From assembly GCF_017356035.1 (NCBI RefSeq), contig NZ_JAFIQX010000002.1, positions 682,001-746,000 of the forward strand: DNA of 64,000 nt, in the 5' to 3' direction. The DNA is from Longitalea luteola (GTDB lineage: Bacteria; Bacteroidota; Bacteroidia; Chitinophagales; Chitinophagaceae). Below the pieces are notes generated by a model, which was given only the letters and a program-made list of their open reading frames with translations, was not told where the DNA came from and did no database searches. The position numbers were made by a program, and so were the translations under genes. How positions within the stretch are numbered: the first letter of the stretch is position 1; every line of letters starts with the position of its first letter. Of the stretch, positions 30,025 to 39,888 are shown piece after piece.

Positions 30025-30510
30025 TTACTCGCAGAGTCTGAGGGTTTCCGTTCCATTGGTGCTGAACTGTATCAACCGCACTTTATTTGCTTTATTGAAA
30101 TGTAAAACCAGCGCGCCATAGGAAGTTTGGTAAGCGTCCCACGAGGCATCTTTTAATTTCGGATTGCCCAAAGTTTTAAATAAGCTACCGCGGGCTGCTC
30201 CGAGTAATGGTACGCTGAGTTTTCCCTTAAAACCTTCCGTAATTTCCACATAATCTCTACCGGTATAGAACGAAATGCCTTTGTCTTTGTAAAAGACGCC
30301 TTCGCCGCATTTGGCGCTATCGGTAGTGGTGCTGGTGAAACAGGGCCATTTGCTTTTTATCTGGCCGGCAATCGTATTCGCTTTAAAACCATTCACTTTT
30401 CCATCGAGGATGTCTACTTCAAAAGGGGGGCACGAAACGCTTCCTTTTAACTGTGCCATGGACACAGAAACCAGGCAAAGGAAAGCAACAGATAAACAGA
30501 TCTTTTTCAT
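30025..30510 (-). CDS. Small secreted protein of unknown function
   Basis: Not recognised. From the preferred start at 30510 the protein has 161 residues, with a signal peptide (MKKICLSVAFLCLVSVSMAQ). The mature part is beta-rich with four cysteines (VSCPPFE, WPCFTS, AKCGEG, RLCE), which could form disulfides in the periplasm. An upstream in-frame start at 30534 adds eight residues before the signal peptide and is less likely. It converges on the LytTR gene and is probably transcribed alone. Confidence 0.65.
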   Translation of the reverse strand: MKKICLSVAFLCLVSVSMAQLKGSVSCPPFEVDILDGKVNGFKANTIAGQIKSKWPCFTSTTTDSAKCGEGVFYKDKGISFYTGRDYVEITEGFKGKLSVPLLGAARGSLFKTLGNPKLKDASWDAYQTSYGALVLHFNKANKVRLIQFSTNGTETLRLCE

Positions 30511-30601
30511 ATTAGTGATTTTTGAGGGGCGCAACCTGTCGCTGACAGGACGGCGCTCTCATATATGCAAAATCCTTGCTAGAATTTGTCTTTTGAATCG
30601 A

Positions 30602-31987
30602 TTATTTTCCGTGCTCCGCCTTCAGGGCGCCTGATGGTATTCTCTTTCTAACCCATAACAACCAGATCACACCGGGTAACGCAAAACAACCCACCAGTAA
30701 TACAGGGATATGATCTACGGTATCTGATGCCGTTAATAACTGCATCCCCAATGCGAGCAGCGAGAGGCCAAGGCCGGCGCCAATAAAATACGAAGTGGTG
30801 CAGATACCTGCTGCTACACCTTGCTGAGCGTCGGGAATGTCGCGAATGGCCAGGGCCGTTAAACTGGGATAACAAACCGACATGCCACTGCCCGTAACAC
30901 AGGCAATTGATAATAGGATCAGGAGTAAGTTATGATCAAATAAAAGGGCTGCCATTAACAACAGCGCGCCGGAAAGCATCAGGCACATGCCCAGGATGCC
31001 GGTTTGCAGCACCGTCATTTTTTTAAAAAGAGCAGGCACCACATAACGCGATACGAGGAATGAACATATACTGAAAGGAAACAACAGCAAGCCGGCACGC
31101 GCTGCGGTAAAATGCATATTGTGCTGTAACACCAGTGACAGCAGGAACAGGTAACTTAAAAAGAAAGCGCCTAGTAAGATCGTGATCACGTTACCTGTAA
31201 GCGTGCCGGTACTTTTAAAAATAGTAAAGTCGATCAATGGTTGTTTACGGGAACGTTCGCGGCGCATGAATAAATACCAGGCTGCCGCGATCGTTGCTGT
31301 ACATAAAAATAAAGAACTGTAGTTTTTTGAAAAGCCGGGCAAATTGTGCACAACATAGGAGATTAGTACGATCATCAACGTAAGCAGCATGCTGGAGATG
31401 ATATCGGGAAACTGTTGATGTTTGTCAGTTACATCTTTGTCGATATACCGGTAAGCCAGCACCAGCGCCACTGCTATTACAGGCACATTAATAAAAAAGA
31501 TCCATTGCCAGCCTAAATAAGTAGCCACAATGCCGCCCAGCGCCAGACCGCAACCCGAACCAATGGCGGCAAATGAACTGAAGATGCTGATTGACCGGTT
31601 ACGTTCTGCCGGGTCTGTAAATGTATTGGTAATGATCGACAATGCGGAGGGCATTACCATTGCCGCAGCCAGTCCCTGCAACGCCCTGAACGAAGTGAGC
31701 AAAACAAAATTTCCCGACAGGCCGGCGCCTAAAGAAGTAAACAAGAAAAGACAGGCGCCTGCCATAAATATATTTTTCCGGCCAAGGGTATCGCATAACT
31801 TTCCCCCAATGACGAGGAAGCCACCATAGAAAAGCACATAAACCGTTTGCACCCACTGAATGGTCTCTGCATCAAGCTGAAATTGCTGCTGCATTAAGGG
31901 GATGGCCAGGTTGAGGATGGCAATATCCAGCGCTTCAAAAAATATAGCTGTTGAGGCTACAATAAGTATGATCTGTTTTCTTCGCAT
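30602..31987 (-). CDS. MFS transporter, DHA2 (14-helix) drug-export type
   Basis: A 461-residue proton-driven exporter with about 14 hydrophobic helices. The DHA2 signature regions include LDIAILNLAIPLMQQQF in helix 1, GKLCDTLGRKNIF (motif A) near residue 62, RALQGLAAAMVMP (motif B) and the motif-C-like GLALGGIVATYLGWQWIFFINVP. The start at 31987 is chosen over 32011 because the latter is TTG and falls inside a -7-like promoter element. A divergent Lrp-family gene follows. Substrate unknown; antibiotics or toxic metabolites are typical. Confidence 0.9.
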   Translation of the reverse strand: MRRKQIILIVASTAIFFEALDIAILNLAIPLMQQQFQLDAETIQWVQTVYVLFYGGFLVIGGKLCDTLGRKNIFMAGACLFLFTSLGAGLSGNFVLLTSFRALQGLAAAMVMPSALSIITNTFTDPAERNRSISIFSSFAAIGSGCGLALGGIVATYLGWQWIFFINVPVIAVALVLAYRYIDKDVTDKHQQFPDIISSMLLTLMIVLISYVVHNLPGFSKNYSSLFLCTATIAAAWYLFMRRERSRKQPLIDFTIFKSTGTLTGNVITILLGAFFLSYLFLLSLVLQHNMHFTAARAGLLLFPFSICSFLVSRYVVPALFKKMTVLQTGILGMCLMLSGALLLMAALLFDHNLLLILLSIACVTGSGMSVCYPSLTALAIRDIPDAQQGVAAGICTTSYFIGAGLGLSLLALGMQLLTASDTVDHIPVLLVGCFALPGVIWLLWVRKRIPSGALKAEHGK

Positions 31988-32008
31988 CGGAGCCTGCTTT
32001 GTTCTATG

Positions 32009-32016
32009 CAAAACTA
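32009..32016 (-). promoter_or_regulatory. Possible -7 element of the MFS gene
   Basis: Read on the minus strand this is TAGTTTTG, an exact match to TAnnTTTG, 22 bases before the preferred start codon. No TTG is found at standard spacing, so support is partial. It overlaps the alternative TTG start. Confidence 0.35.
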
Positions 32017-32107
32017 TTTATATGTTTACTTGTACGGTTAAGAATTATTAATTTAGAACAAATGAGTAATTTCGCCACGTGCAACAGAACAAGTAAATGA
32101 TTTTCTT

Positions 32108-32602
32108 ATGCCAATGCAAACGAAAAAAGAACAAGCGGCCAACACCATCACGCTCGATGAAAAGGATTTTGCCATTCTCCGGCTGCTGCAACAAAATGCA
32201 AAACTTACGGTGCGGGAAATAGCGGCCAGTATTCACTTGAGCGCAACACCGGTACATGAACGCATAAAACGCATGGAGGCGAATGGGGTAATTAAACAAT
32301 ATGCCACCCTGATCGACCACCGTAAAGTGCATAAGGGCATCATGGTAATATGTTATATCTCCTTGAAAGAGCACAACCGTAAAGTGGCAAAAGTTTTTAT
32401 TGATGCCGTGACCGATTTTCCGGAAGTGCTGGAATGTTATAATATTTCCGGCCAGTTTGATTTTATGCTGAAAATTGTTTCAAAAGACATGGAGAGCTAC
32501 CATGATTTTTACTTGCATAAATTAAGCATGATCAAAGGGATCAGCCACACGCAAAGCATTTTTGTAATGGGCATTTTGAAAGACACACATCAACTGTTGT
32601 AA
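32108..32602 (+). CDS. Lrp/AsnC-family transcriptional regulator
   Basis: A 164-residue regulator. The N-terminal winged helix-turn-helix (FAILRLLQQNAKLTVREIAASIHLSATPVHERIKRMEANGVI) is followed by the AsnC ligand-binding RAM domain (VLECYNISGQFDFMLKIVSKDMESY). It is divergent from the MFS exporter with about 120 A/T-rich bases between them, so it may sense an amino acid or related compound and control the pump and itself. A TAATTTCG sequence at 32067-32074 could be its -7 element. Confidence 0.92.
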   Translation: MPMQTKKEQAANTITLDEKDFAILRLLQQNAKLTVREIAASIHLSATPVHERIKRMEANGVIKQYATLIDHRKVHKGIMVICYISLKEHNRKVAKVFIDAVTDFPEVLECYNISGQFDFMLKIVSKDMESYHDFYLHKLSMIKGISHTQSIFVMGILKDTHQLL

Positions 32603-32659
32603 TAAGTGCTGTGTTCCTGCCGAACAGTAAACTTTGTATTGCAAGCTTAGTTAAACGGA

Positions 32660-32692
32660 AAAAGGCAGCCTTCAATTAAGAGACTGCCTTTT
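32660..32692. terminator. Bidirectional terminator between lrp-type gene and SDR gene
   Basis: AAAAGGCAG (32660-32668) pairs with CTGCCTTTT (32684-32692). The A-run and T-run make it usable from both sides, as expected between two convergent genes. Confidence 0.8.
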
Positions 32693-32709
32693 CTTATGTG
32701 ATAACATTA

Positions 32710-33552
32710 CTATTGATCATGATCAGTGGAGGTGGCCAGTTCTTTTATCGCAGCCATATCGTGCTGAACGGCTTTGATCTTGGCTTCCGCAAGTTGATAC
32801 GCATCCCTGCCCAGGAAAACATGTAACGGTGGTTGTTTTTGTTCGGCAACTTCAATCATTACCGCCGCCGCCTTAACCGGATCACCGGGCTGGTTATGAT
32901 TGATATCGTTTTGATGCGCATGTTGTGCTTCGCGAACCAGTTTGTAATCAGCGATCTCATTTTTTGGAACCGCAAGCGAAGAAGCGTCCAGGAAATCTGT
33001 TCTGAAGTAGCCGGGAGATACAATAGAAACAGTAATTCCAAACGGTTTTACTTCAGCTGCCAGTGATTCAGAGAATCCATGCATGGCAAACTTGGTGGAA
33101 ATGTAACTGCCAAAGCCTGGGAACGATCCGGTGAAGCCGCCAATGGAAGCGATGTTAAAGAAATGGCCGCTTTTCTGTTTGCGCATATAAGGCAACACTT
33201 TACGTATTACGTTCAATACACCAAATACATTGATGTCGAAATTCTGCCTTACTTCTTCATCAGATAATTCTTCGAGACTGCCAGTTAAACCATAACCGGC
33301 ATTATTCACTACAACGTCAATCGCGCCAAAATGTGCAATGGTCTCGTGAATGCCTTTCTCAACACTTTTTTCATTTTTGAGATCAACAGCTAGAGGCAGG
33401 AATGCGTCGCTCTTGTTACCTACTGCTTTTGTCAGGTCTTGCAGGTTGCGTGAAGTTGCAGCTACGCGGTAGCCTTGCTGTAATAATTGTTTTACCAGTG
33501 CGAGGCCCAAACCTTTGGATGCGCCTGTAATGAACCAGATCTTATTTTTCAT
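32710..33552 (-). CDS. Short-chain dehydrogenase/reductase
   Basis: NAD(P)-dependent oxidoreductase of 280 residues. The cofactor motif TGASKGLG is at residues 9-16. NNAG lies near 88-91, and the catalytic triad is Ser in NIASIGGF with Tyr-Lys in SYISTKFA. The basic residue in AATSRN after beta-2 suggests NADP(H). It resembles SDRs annotated as 3-oxoacyl-ACP-reductase-like or oxidoreductases of unknown substrate. It is monocistronic with its own promoter. Confidence 0.9.
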   Translation of the reverse strand: MKNKIWFITGASKGLGLALVKQLLQQGYRVAATSRNLQDLTKAVGNKSDAFLPLAVDLKNEKSVEKGIHETIAHFGAIDVVVNNAGYGLTGSLEELSDEEVRQNFDINVFGVLNVIRKVLPYMRKQKSGHFFNIASIGGFTGSFPGFGSYISTKFAMHGFSESLAAEVKPFGITVSIVSPGYFRTDFLDASSLAVPKNEIADYKLVREAQHAHQNDINHNQPGDPVKAAAVMIEVAEQKQPPLHVFLGRDAYQLAEAKIKAVQHDMAAIKELATSTDHDQ

Positions 33553-33613
33553 TTTGATTCTTTTTAATTGTTTTGATTTTGTAAGGTTTTATATCGTTCA
33601 TGAACTGATGACA

Positions 33614-33621
33614 CAAAGATA
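33614..33621 (-). promoter_or_regulatory. -7 promoter element of the SDR gene
   Basis: On the minus strand this is TATCTTTG, an exact TAnnTTTG match, about 60 bases before the start codon. No TTG lies at the normal -33 spacing, so strength is uncertain. Confidence 0.45.
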
Positions 33622-33847
33622 TACCGGCTATGCGCCTCTATTGTTACGGCTTTCAAACAGATAATTGTATAATTCAAACAATGTGCGTGATAGTTAGATT
33701 GTTTGTTTTTTACAGTAACGGAGGGGTATGTAAGAAACGCGTGAAGTAAGACCTAAGAAGTATGAATTCTGGGGTGTAAAGTAAGAAAGAAAACAGGCAG
33801 GCGAGACAGGTGACAGGTAAGAGGTACGAAGAATAGGTGTAAAAAAA

Positions 33848-33889
33848 AATTACGAGGTAAGAAAATTGGAGTTTTCTTACCTCGTAATT
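33848..33889. repeat. Perfect 18-base hairpin in a GAGGTAAGA-rich repeat block
   Basis: The arm at 33848-33865 is the exact reverse complement of 33872-33889, with a six-base loop. Flanking sequence (33795-33835 and 33890-33930) is also roughly complementary, with repeated AGGTRAGA-like units, so the whole block could form a long imperfect hairpin. It could end the AraC transcript, which comes from the right, but its repetitive make-up suggests a repeat element. Confidence 0.8.
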
Positions 33890-33962
33890 CCTTCTTCTTA
33901 CTTCCTGTTCCTATTACCACGTCACCTGCTTCAAAATTATTTATTCCTCAAAAGAAAGAAAT

Positions 33963-34862
33963 CTAATTTCTAAAAGCACTAGGCGTCATGTTTGTTTGTT
34001 TCTTGAAAAAATGATTGAAGTGGGCCGGTTCTTCAAAGCCCAGGCAATAACCGATCTCCGAAATATTCCAGTTCGTGTGCTTCAACAATACTTTTGCCTC
34101 GCTGATGAGCCGGTCAAAAATATGTTCAGTAGTTGTTTTACCAGTAGTGATGCGTATCGCACGGTTAAGATGATTCACGTGTACAGCCAGTTTTTCTGCA
34201 AAATCACGGGCCGAACGCAGGGTGAAACGCTGCGTGGGTGATTCAATGGGAAACTGCCGCTCGAGCAGTTCAGTAAATACAGCGGTAATGCGCGCATTGG
34301 CATCTGAATGCTGATACAGGGTTTCGGTTGGCTGCATTTTCAATGCATAATGGATCATCTCCATAATATAGTTGCGAATGAGATCGTACTTGTATACATA
34401 GTCCGACTTTATTTCATCAACCATTTTTTCGAAGATCTGGCCAACAAAAGCGTCCTGCGTTTTATTGAGTGAATAACTGGGTTTGTTTCCCGGAATGAAC
34501 ATGGGCAGGTCTTTAATACCACCGCGAATGCGTTCCGTAAAAAACTCTTCCCTGAAAATGCAAAAATATCCCCTGGCATTATCTGTTAACGGCTCAAAAG
34601 TATAAGGCACATTGGGGTTGAAAAAAATGAGCGTTGAACCCGATACTTCAATGCTTTTGTCGGCATAATGATATATGTAAGAACCCTGCATCAGGGAGAT
34701 CTTATAATAATCGCGCCTCGTATAGGCAACCGGGGTTTTACCCGGGCCTACACAATCCTCTACTTTAAATACATTGAAATGGCCGATATCTTTTTTAAGA
34801 TTTTCCGGCAGCCAGTTCATTTTATGGCGGTAAAAATCTTCCAGCGTTTCAGTCTTTGCCAT
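33963..34862 (-). CDS. AraC-family transcriptional regulator
   Basis: A 299-residue activator. The N-terminal cupin-like sensing domain is followed by the AraC double helix-turn-helix at about 215-299, with FAEKLAVHVNHLNRAIRITTGKTTTEHIFDRL and the closing motif ISEIGYCLGFEEPAHFNHFFKKQTNMTPSAFRN. In Bacteroidota this type often responds to small molecules and controls adjacent oxidoreductase genes; the SDR downstream on the same strand is a plausible target, as inferred from position only. Confidence 0.93.
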   Translation of the reverse strand: MAKTETLEDFYRHKMNWLPENLKKDIGHFNVFKVEDCVGPGKTPVAYTRRDYYKISLMQGSYIYHYADKSIEVSGSTLIFFNPNVPYTFEPLTDNARGYFCIFREEFFTERIRGGIKDLPMFIPGNKPSYSLNKTQDAFVGQIFEKMVDEIKSDYVYKYDLIRNYIMEMIHYALKMQPTETLYQHSDANARITAVFTELLERQFPIESPTQRFTLRSARDFAEKLAVHVNHLNRAIRITTGKTTTEHIFDRLISEAKVLLKHTNWNISEIGYCLGFEEPAHFNHFFKKQTNMTPSAFRN

Positions 34863-34986
34863 ATAGTAAATTTAAATAAATGTAATGATTACAAAGGCGG
34901 AAGAACAGCCTTTCCTTGTAAAATTACGACGGTGCTTCGGCCGGCTGTTTATACGATTCAAACAAAAACTTGCAAAATTCAAACAA

Positions 34987-36366
34987 TTATGGGACGGCCC
35001 GGATCACCTCCTTCAGATACTGATTTTCATTAATATTATTTACACCCAGCCGAACGACGATCAGTTTTTTCGAAGGGATGATGAAAATGTTCTGTCCGCC
35101 AAAACCGTCAGCAAAGAACATATCGGCCGGTGCATCCGGAAACCAGCGTTTACCCGGATCTTTATCATGGGCGCCATTGAGCCAGAATTGATAGCCATAG
35201 CGTTGTTGTTTATTGGCAGCCGCCGGTGTAACCGTTTCTTTTACCCAGTTTTCCGGTAACAGCTGTTCCCCGTTCCATTTTCCATGGTTGTAATATAGTA
35301 AGCCAAAACGGGCGAAATCCCGGGCGGTGGCATAACTGTAGGAGGACCCGATATAAGTGCCGGAAGCATCGGGTTCCAGCAACAGTGAATACATATTTAT
35401 TTTATGGAACAAGGCCTGGTAGGGGAATGCAGCATACGCCGAGTCGCCCACTGTGTGGCGGATGATGCGACTGAGAATATTGGCGTTGCCGCTGGAATAA
35501 TTGAAAATAGTCCCTGGTTGAAATTTCAAAGGCAGCATGGCGGTAAAAGCGCCCATGTCGCCCCGTTTGAACAACATATCAGTGGCCTCGCTCGGAGACC
35601 CATAATCTTCCGTAAAATCCAGTCCGGAAGTTTGTTGTAACAATTGTTTCAGGGTGATCTTTTCCTTGGGGGTATTCTTCCATTCAGGCACCGGGGCTGG
35701 TGCTTCAGGATCTAACTTCCCTGCTTTGGTAAGCACGCCTATAACGGCAGCGGTTAAGCTCTTACTCATTGACCAGCCGATCATTACGGAATTCTTGTTA
35801 AAACCCGGGGCATACTGCTCGCCAATGATTTTTCCATCATATACAACCAGGAAAGCCCGCGTTAAACCCGGTTTCCCTTTTTTGGTGGTTGCCTGCATAA
35901 CATGATCCATGGCCCGACGCAGGGCGGCTGTATCTACACCGGCTGGCACGCTGTCTGCGATCTTGTCGCCATAAGGCCAGGAAATAGTGTCCCGGTTAAG
36001 GGCGGGAAGAGCCGGTAAATCAAATCGCTGTTGCCTGATAGCTGTTTCTGTAAGATCATTCACCAAGGTGCAGCCGACACCAGCTCTGTATATAGCTTTT
36101 CGTTTGGCAAGCCCCCATACAGAACCTGTAACCGATGAGTCTTCTTTGCTGACCGTAAATCTGCCTAATGAGACCGGGAAAAAGGCCAGTTCTTCGCGTA
36201 ATACACTGGCCGGATCACGATGTTGCAGGTAAACGGCCGAGGCCATGTTCTTGGCGCCAAAACCGCTGATTATGGGAAGCGCCCGCCACACCCACCAGAT
36301 GCCGAAAGCCAGTAGCATCAACAACACCAGAGTTATAATTCTGAATATGATCTTTAGGAAGCGCAT
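34987..36366 (-). CDS. Serine hydrolase, class C beta-lactamase/esterase fold
   Basis: A 459-residue secreted or membrane-anchored hydrolase (hydrophobic segment residues 5-28). The active-site motif S-x-x-K is in GWSMSKSLTAA (S199, K202). The second motif Y-x-N corresponds to FNYSSGNANIL, and a late YGYQFWLNG region follows. Members of this fold act on penicillin-like compounds, peptides or esters; the real substrate is unknown. The start at 36366 is chosen because the longer form uses TTG. It is divergent from the large regulator at 36503. Confidence 0.88.
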   Translation of the reverse strand: MRFLKIIFRIITLVLLMLLAFGIWWVWRALPIISGFGAKNMASAVYLQHRDPASVLREELAFFPVSLGRFTVSKEDSSVTGSVWGLAKRKAIYRAGVGCTLVNDLTETAIRQQRFDLPALPALNRDTISWPYGDKIADSVPAGVDTAALRRAMDHVMQATTKKGKPGLTRAFLVVYDGKIIGEQYAPGFNKNSVMIGWSMSKSLTAAVIGVLTKAGKLDPEAPAPVPEWKNTPKEKITLKQLLQQTSGLDFTEDYGSPSEATDMLFKRGDMGAFTAMLPLKFQPGTIFNYSSGNANILSRIIRHTVGDSAYAAFPYQALFHKINMYSLLLEPDASGTYIGSSYSYATARDFARFGLLYYNHGKWNGEQLLPENWVKETVTPAAANKQQRYGYQFWLNGAHDKDPGKRWFPDAPADMFFADGFGGQNIFIIPSKKLIVVRLGVNNINENQYLKEVIRAVP

Positions 36367-36502
36367 GGAACTATATTTCAAATAAATAATGAAATATAGG
36401 GCATTATTGTTTTTTCGGATCCTAAATTATTACTGGCAGCTAAACCAGATTGCCCGTTGCATTAAACTTATTATTTTTATTACTAAAAGGCCTGCCTTCA
36501 AG

Positions 36503-39406
36503 ATGAGAAAATTGCTGGTGTTATGGACAATACTGTGCCTTGGGCAGATCGCATATGCCCAGAATACGATCGGTATTCCGAATATTACAAATTATTTCAG
36601 GCAGGATTACAATGCCGGCCAGCAGAACTGGAAGATAGCACAGGACAGCCGCGGCATTATGTATTTCGCTAATAATAATGGGCTGTTAACTTTTGACGGC
36701 ACTTTCTGGCGTACCTACCGGATGCCCAATGCCACTATAGTCCGCTCCCTGGCCATAGATAAAGATGACAGAGTATATGTAGGCGGTCAGCAGGAGTTTG
36801 GTTATTTCTATCCTGATCAACAGGGTGAGCTGGTTTATACTTCATTAAGCAAACAGTTAAAAGCAGATAATGATTTTGCTGACGTATGGACGATCCAGAT
36901 AGTACAGGACCGCATATTCTTTCACGCCTACAGAAAGATATTCGAATACTTTAATGGCACTATAAAAGCTTACAATAGTATGCACTGGCGGTTCCTGGGG
37001 TATGCCAGGAAAGAGCTGCTGGCCTATGAATATGATAACGGCCTCGTGTATTATAAAAATGGACAATGGTTACCACGCATAAGAACGGGAACGCTTCCTG
37101 CAGGTATTCAAATAAGATCAGTGACCGATCTTGGTAACGACAGCCTGTTGCTCACCTCGATATCGCATGGATTATTTATCCTGAAAGGCGATGTTATTTC
37201 GCCCTTTGTAACGCCTGATATAAAAGATATTGCTGCGAATAACGTTTTTGGCGCCTGCCTTTTATCGCCCGACAAGATCGCATTGAATACCAACCTCGGC
37301 GGTGTTGTCATCATTGACCGGCAGGGAAAATTCATTCAGCGGCTTACTAAAAACGAGGGCATTCAAAATAACAATGTACACAGCCTTTTCATAGATAAGG
37401 ACCGGAACCTTTGGCTGGGCCTGGATAATGGCATCGACCTAATCACCTATAACAATGCGATCAAAAATATTTTTCCAGAACAGGGCGACCACAGTACGGG
37501 TTATACTTCCATTATTCACAATAACAAATTATACCTGGGGCTGGCCACCGGGTTGTATAAAACCGATCTGCCCAATACCGGCGCCGACATCAGTTATGCA
37601 AAAAGCTCTTTTTCCCTGGTTGAAAATTCAAAAGGGCAGGTATGGAATTTATCGAAGGTAAATGGCGACTTATTCATGGGGCATAGCCTGGGTGCTTTTC
37701 TCATCAGTGATAATAAAGCGACGGTTTTCGACAGCAAAAGTGGTTTCTGGATCTTTATTCCATTATACGATAGTGTACGCAGTTCAGTGATCATGGCGGG
37801 GACGTATGACGGCCTCAATTTTTATAATTACACGGGTAGCCGCATCACCAACCATAATGTGGCGGTGCGGTTTGAATCGGCGCGTTTTGTGGTAAAGAAT
37901 AAGAATATTATCTGGGCCATCCATCCGTATAAGGGATTATATATGGTGTCGTTCAACCAAATGAACCAACCGGTTGTAACGAATTATATTGACAAAAAGA
38001 AGATCCTCTCCTTAAACCATAACCACCTTTATCGCATCGCCGGCCGGATGGTGTTGACCACCGATAATGGCGTGTTTGAATTTGATGATGCCATCAATGA
38101 TTTTAAACCTTCGGTCTATTTTAAAAAGCTGTTTGGCGATATACCCATAGATTATCTTAAAGATGACCAGGCAGGCAATATCTGGTTTTGCAGCCGCAAA
38201 AGAGTAGGAGTGGCCGAAAAGATAAACGATGGTTACCGCATCGTTTATATCCCTGAGCTGGAAGACAGGATCACGAGCAATGGCTTTGAGCACATCAATA
38301 TAATCGACAGCAATAACGTGTTGATAGCTGCTGAGAAAGGATTCTTTCACCTCAATTATGCACAATACAAAAAAAGCAGGCATCCTTTAACCACACTTAT
38401 CAGACTGGTACAGGTGGCTGCGAAAAAGGAAGACCTCATCTTCGGCGGCTATCGCGGTACGGCAATCCAGCCTTCCACACCACCCATTGCCTATGCTTCC
38501 AATTCCCTGCATTTTGAATGCAGTGCAATGATTTATGGACAGCAGCATAACACCGCCTATAGTTATTTCCTGGAAGGCTTTGACACAGAGTGGAGTGATT
38601 GGAGCCGCAAAACAGAAAAGGAATACACGAACCTGCCACCGGGGAAATATGTCTTTCGCGTTAAAAGCAGGAACAATATTGATAATGAATCGCCGGTAGC
38701 CAGCTTTTCGTTCACAATTCTACCACCCTGGTACCGCAGCTGGTGGGCCTATATCTTATACGGAATTATATTATTTGCCTTGCTGTTCCTGTTCTACAAA
38801 CGGCAGCAATGGAAATACCGGAAACAGGAAGCGTTGAAGCTGTTGCAACAACAGCAACGGTATGCAGAAGAACAAAAGCAATTGCAGATATTGCACGAAC
38901 TGCAAATGGGTAAACGGGAAAAAGAGATCATCCAGTTAAAGAATGAAAAGCTGCAGGCGGATATTGAATATAAAAATTCCCAACTGGCTTCCACGGCAAT
39001 GAACCTCGTTCGAAAAATGGAGATCTTTTCAAAGATAAAAGACGATCTGAACGGTTTTAAGAACAATGAAGAATTAAAGGCCGGATCAAAAGAATTGCAA
39101 AAGATCATTCGCCTGATCGACAGCGAACTGGATGTTACCCGGGAATGGGAACAATTCACCGAGCATTTTGACCAGGTGCACTCCAATTTTATAAAGAAAC
39201 TAAAAGAGCAATGGCCCGACCTCACGCCTACAGAATTAAAACTGGCGGCTTACCTGCGACTGAATTTAACCACTAAAGAGATCGCACACCTGATGAGCAT
39301 TTCCATTCGAGGAGTGGAAACCGGGCGTTACCGCCTGCGCAAAAAACTGGGATTAACGAGTAACGAAACCAGTTTATATGATTATTTAATGTCCATCACC
39401 GGATAG
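36503..39406 (+). CDS. Membrane-tethered regulator: beta-propeller sensor, Y_Y_Y domain, LuxR-type HTH
   Basis: A one-protein sensor-regulator of 967 residues. It has a signal peptide (MRKLLVLWTILCLGQIAYA), two-propeller-like Reg_prop repeats (about 30-610, e.g. NVHSLFIDKDRNLWLGLDNGI), a Y_Y_Y domain (near 670-750, FLEGFDTEWSDWSRKTEKEYTNLPPGKYVFRVK), one transmembrane helix (WAYILYGIILFALLFLFYK), a coiled coil, and a C-terminal LuxR-like HTH (LTPTELKLAAYLRLNLTTKEIAHLMSISIRGVETGRYRLRKKLGL). It has no kinase or receiver domain. It may sense a periplasmic oligosaccharide. ATG 36503 is chosen at the signal peptide. Confidence 0.9.
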   Translation: MRKLLVLWTILCLGQIAYAQNTIGIPNITNYFRQDYNAGQQNWKIAQDSRGIMYFANNNGLLTFDGTFWRTYRMPNATIVRSLAIDKDDRVYVGGQQEFGYFYPDQQGELVYTSLSKQLKADNDFADVWTIQIVQDRIFFHAYRKIFEYFNGTIKAYNSMHWRFLGYARKELLAYEYDNGLVYYKNGQWLPRIRTGTLPAGIQIRSVTDLGNDSLLLTSISHGLFILKGDVISPFVTPDIKDIAANNVFGACLLSPDKIALNTNLGGVVIIDRQGKFIQRLTKNEGIQNNNVHSLFIDKDRNLWLGLDNGIDLITYNNAIKNIFPEQGDHSTGYTSIIHNNKLYLGLATGLYKTDLPNTGADISYAKSSFSLVENSKGQVWNLSKVNGDLFMGHSLGAFLISDNKATVFDSKSGFWIFIPLYDSVRSSVIMAGTYDGLNFYNYTGSRITNHNVAVRFESARFVVKNKNIIWAIHPYKGLYMVSFNQMNQPVVTNYIDKKKILSLNHNHLYRIAGRMVLTTDNGVFEFDDAINDFKPSVYFKKLFGDIPIDYLKDDQAGNIWFCSRKRVGVAEKINDGYRIVYIPELEDRITSNGFEHINIIDSNNVLIAAEKGFFHLNYAQYKKSRHPLTTLIRLVQVAAKKEDLIFGGYRGTAIQPSTPPIAYASNSLHFECSAMIYGQQHNTAYSYFLEGFDTEWSDWSRKTEKEYTNLPPGKYVFRVKSRNNIDNESPVASFSFTILPPWYRSWWAYILYGIILFALLFLFYKRQQWKYRKQEALKLLQQQQRYAEEQKQLQILHELQMGKREKEIIQLKNEKLQADIEYKNSQLASTAMNLVRKMEIFSKIKDDLNGFKNNEELKAGSKELQKIIRLIDSELDVTREWEQFTEHFDQVHSNFIKKLKEQWPDLTPTELKLAAYLRLNLTTKEIAHLMSISIRGVETGRYRLRKKLGLTSNETSLYDYLMSITG

Positions 39407-39888
39407 CGGCGAAGGAGTCCTGAGCCGAGCCGAAAAACCGGTTGTGCGTGGCTGTTTTTTTCGGTTTAGTTGCAACTGGCTGATAGTCATTAAATAAATT
39501 TTCGGTTGTAGCAGTTTTGACGTACCCCGTATTTTGGACAACACTCCGTTTTCTTCGCATTTTTGCTGGCATAACTAACCAAACTGCTGCCATATGCGTC
39601 AAAAACGATTGTCTTTGGTTAACCTGTCATGCCTGTATATACTCCCTTTTTCATCAGCCCAAACAGACAGTGTAACTCCACCTGTTACCACAGTAGCCGG
39701 TAAACACAATTGCTATTTTTTATTTCAGCCGCAGCAAATAGGTAAAAAACTTTCGCCATAACGGAAGTGTTCACCCAAGCGTGTATGCGCAAGGGACAAA
39801 AGGTATTAACTACCGGTTTAACGCCGGCTGATCATAAGAACATTATTTATGATATAAACGCTTTTGTCAAATTTAAAAATTGAAAAAA
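39407..39888. other. Intergenic stretch between regulator and lipoprotein
   Basis: About 480 bases with no confident gene. It contains one small open frame at 39594-39761 listed separately and A/T-rich sequence before the lipoprotein. No clear terminator or Bacteroidota promoter was found. Confidence 0.4.
39594..39761 (+). CDS. Possible 55-residue secreted peptide or gene remnant
   Basis: An ATG-initiated frame of 55 residues. The beginning looks like a signal peptide (MRQKRLSLVNLSCLYILPFSSAQ), followed by a short polar tail. It could be a small exported peptide or the surviving 5' end of a decayed secreted-protein gene, because the signal-peptide-like start is well formed and the mature part is very short. 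No homology is claimed. Confidence 0.25.
   Translation: MRQKRLSLVNLSCLYILPFSSAQTDSVTPPVTTVAGKHNCYFLFQPQQIGKKLSP

Larger units (their letters stand above)
33553..33962. other. Gene-free stretch with repeat-rich block
   Basis: It contains the SDR promoter near 33614, an A/T-rich middle part and a purine-rich block from 33780 with the hairpin described separately. No coding region is supported. Confidence 0.6.
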
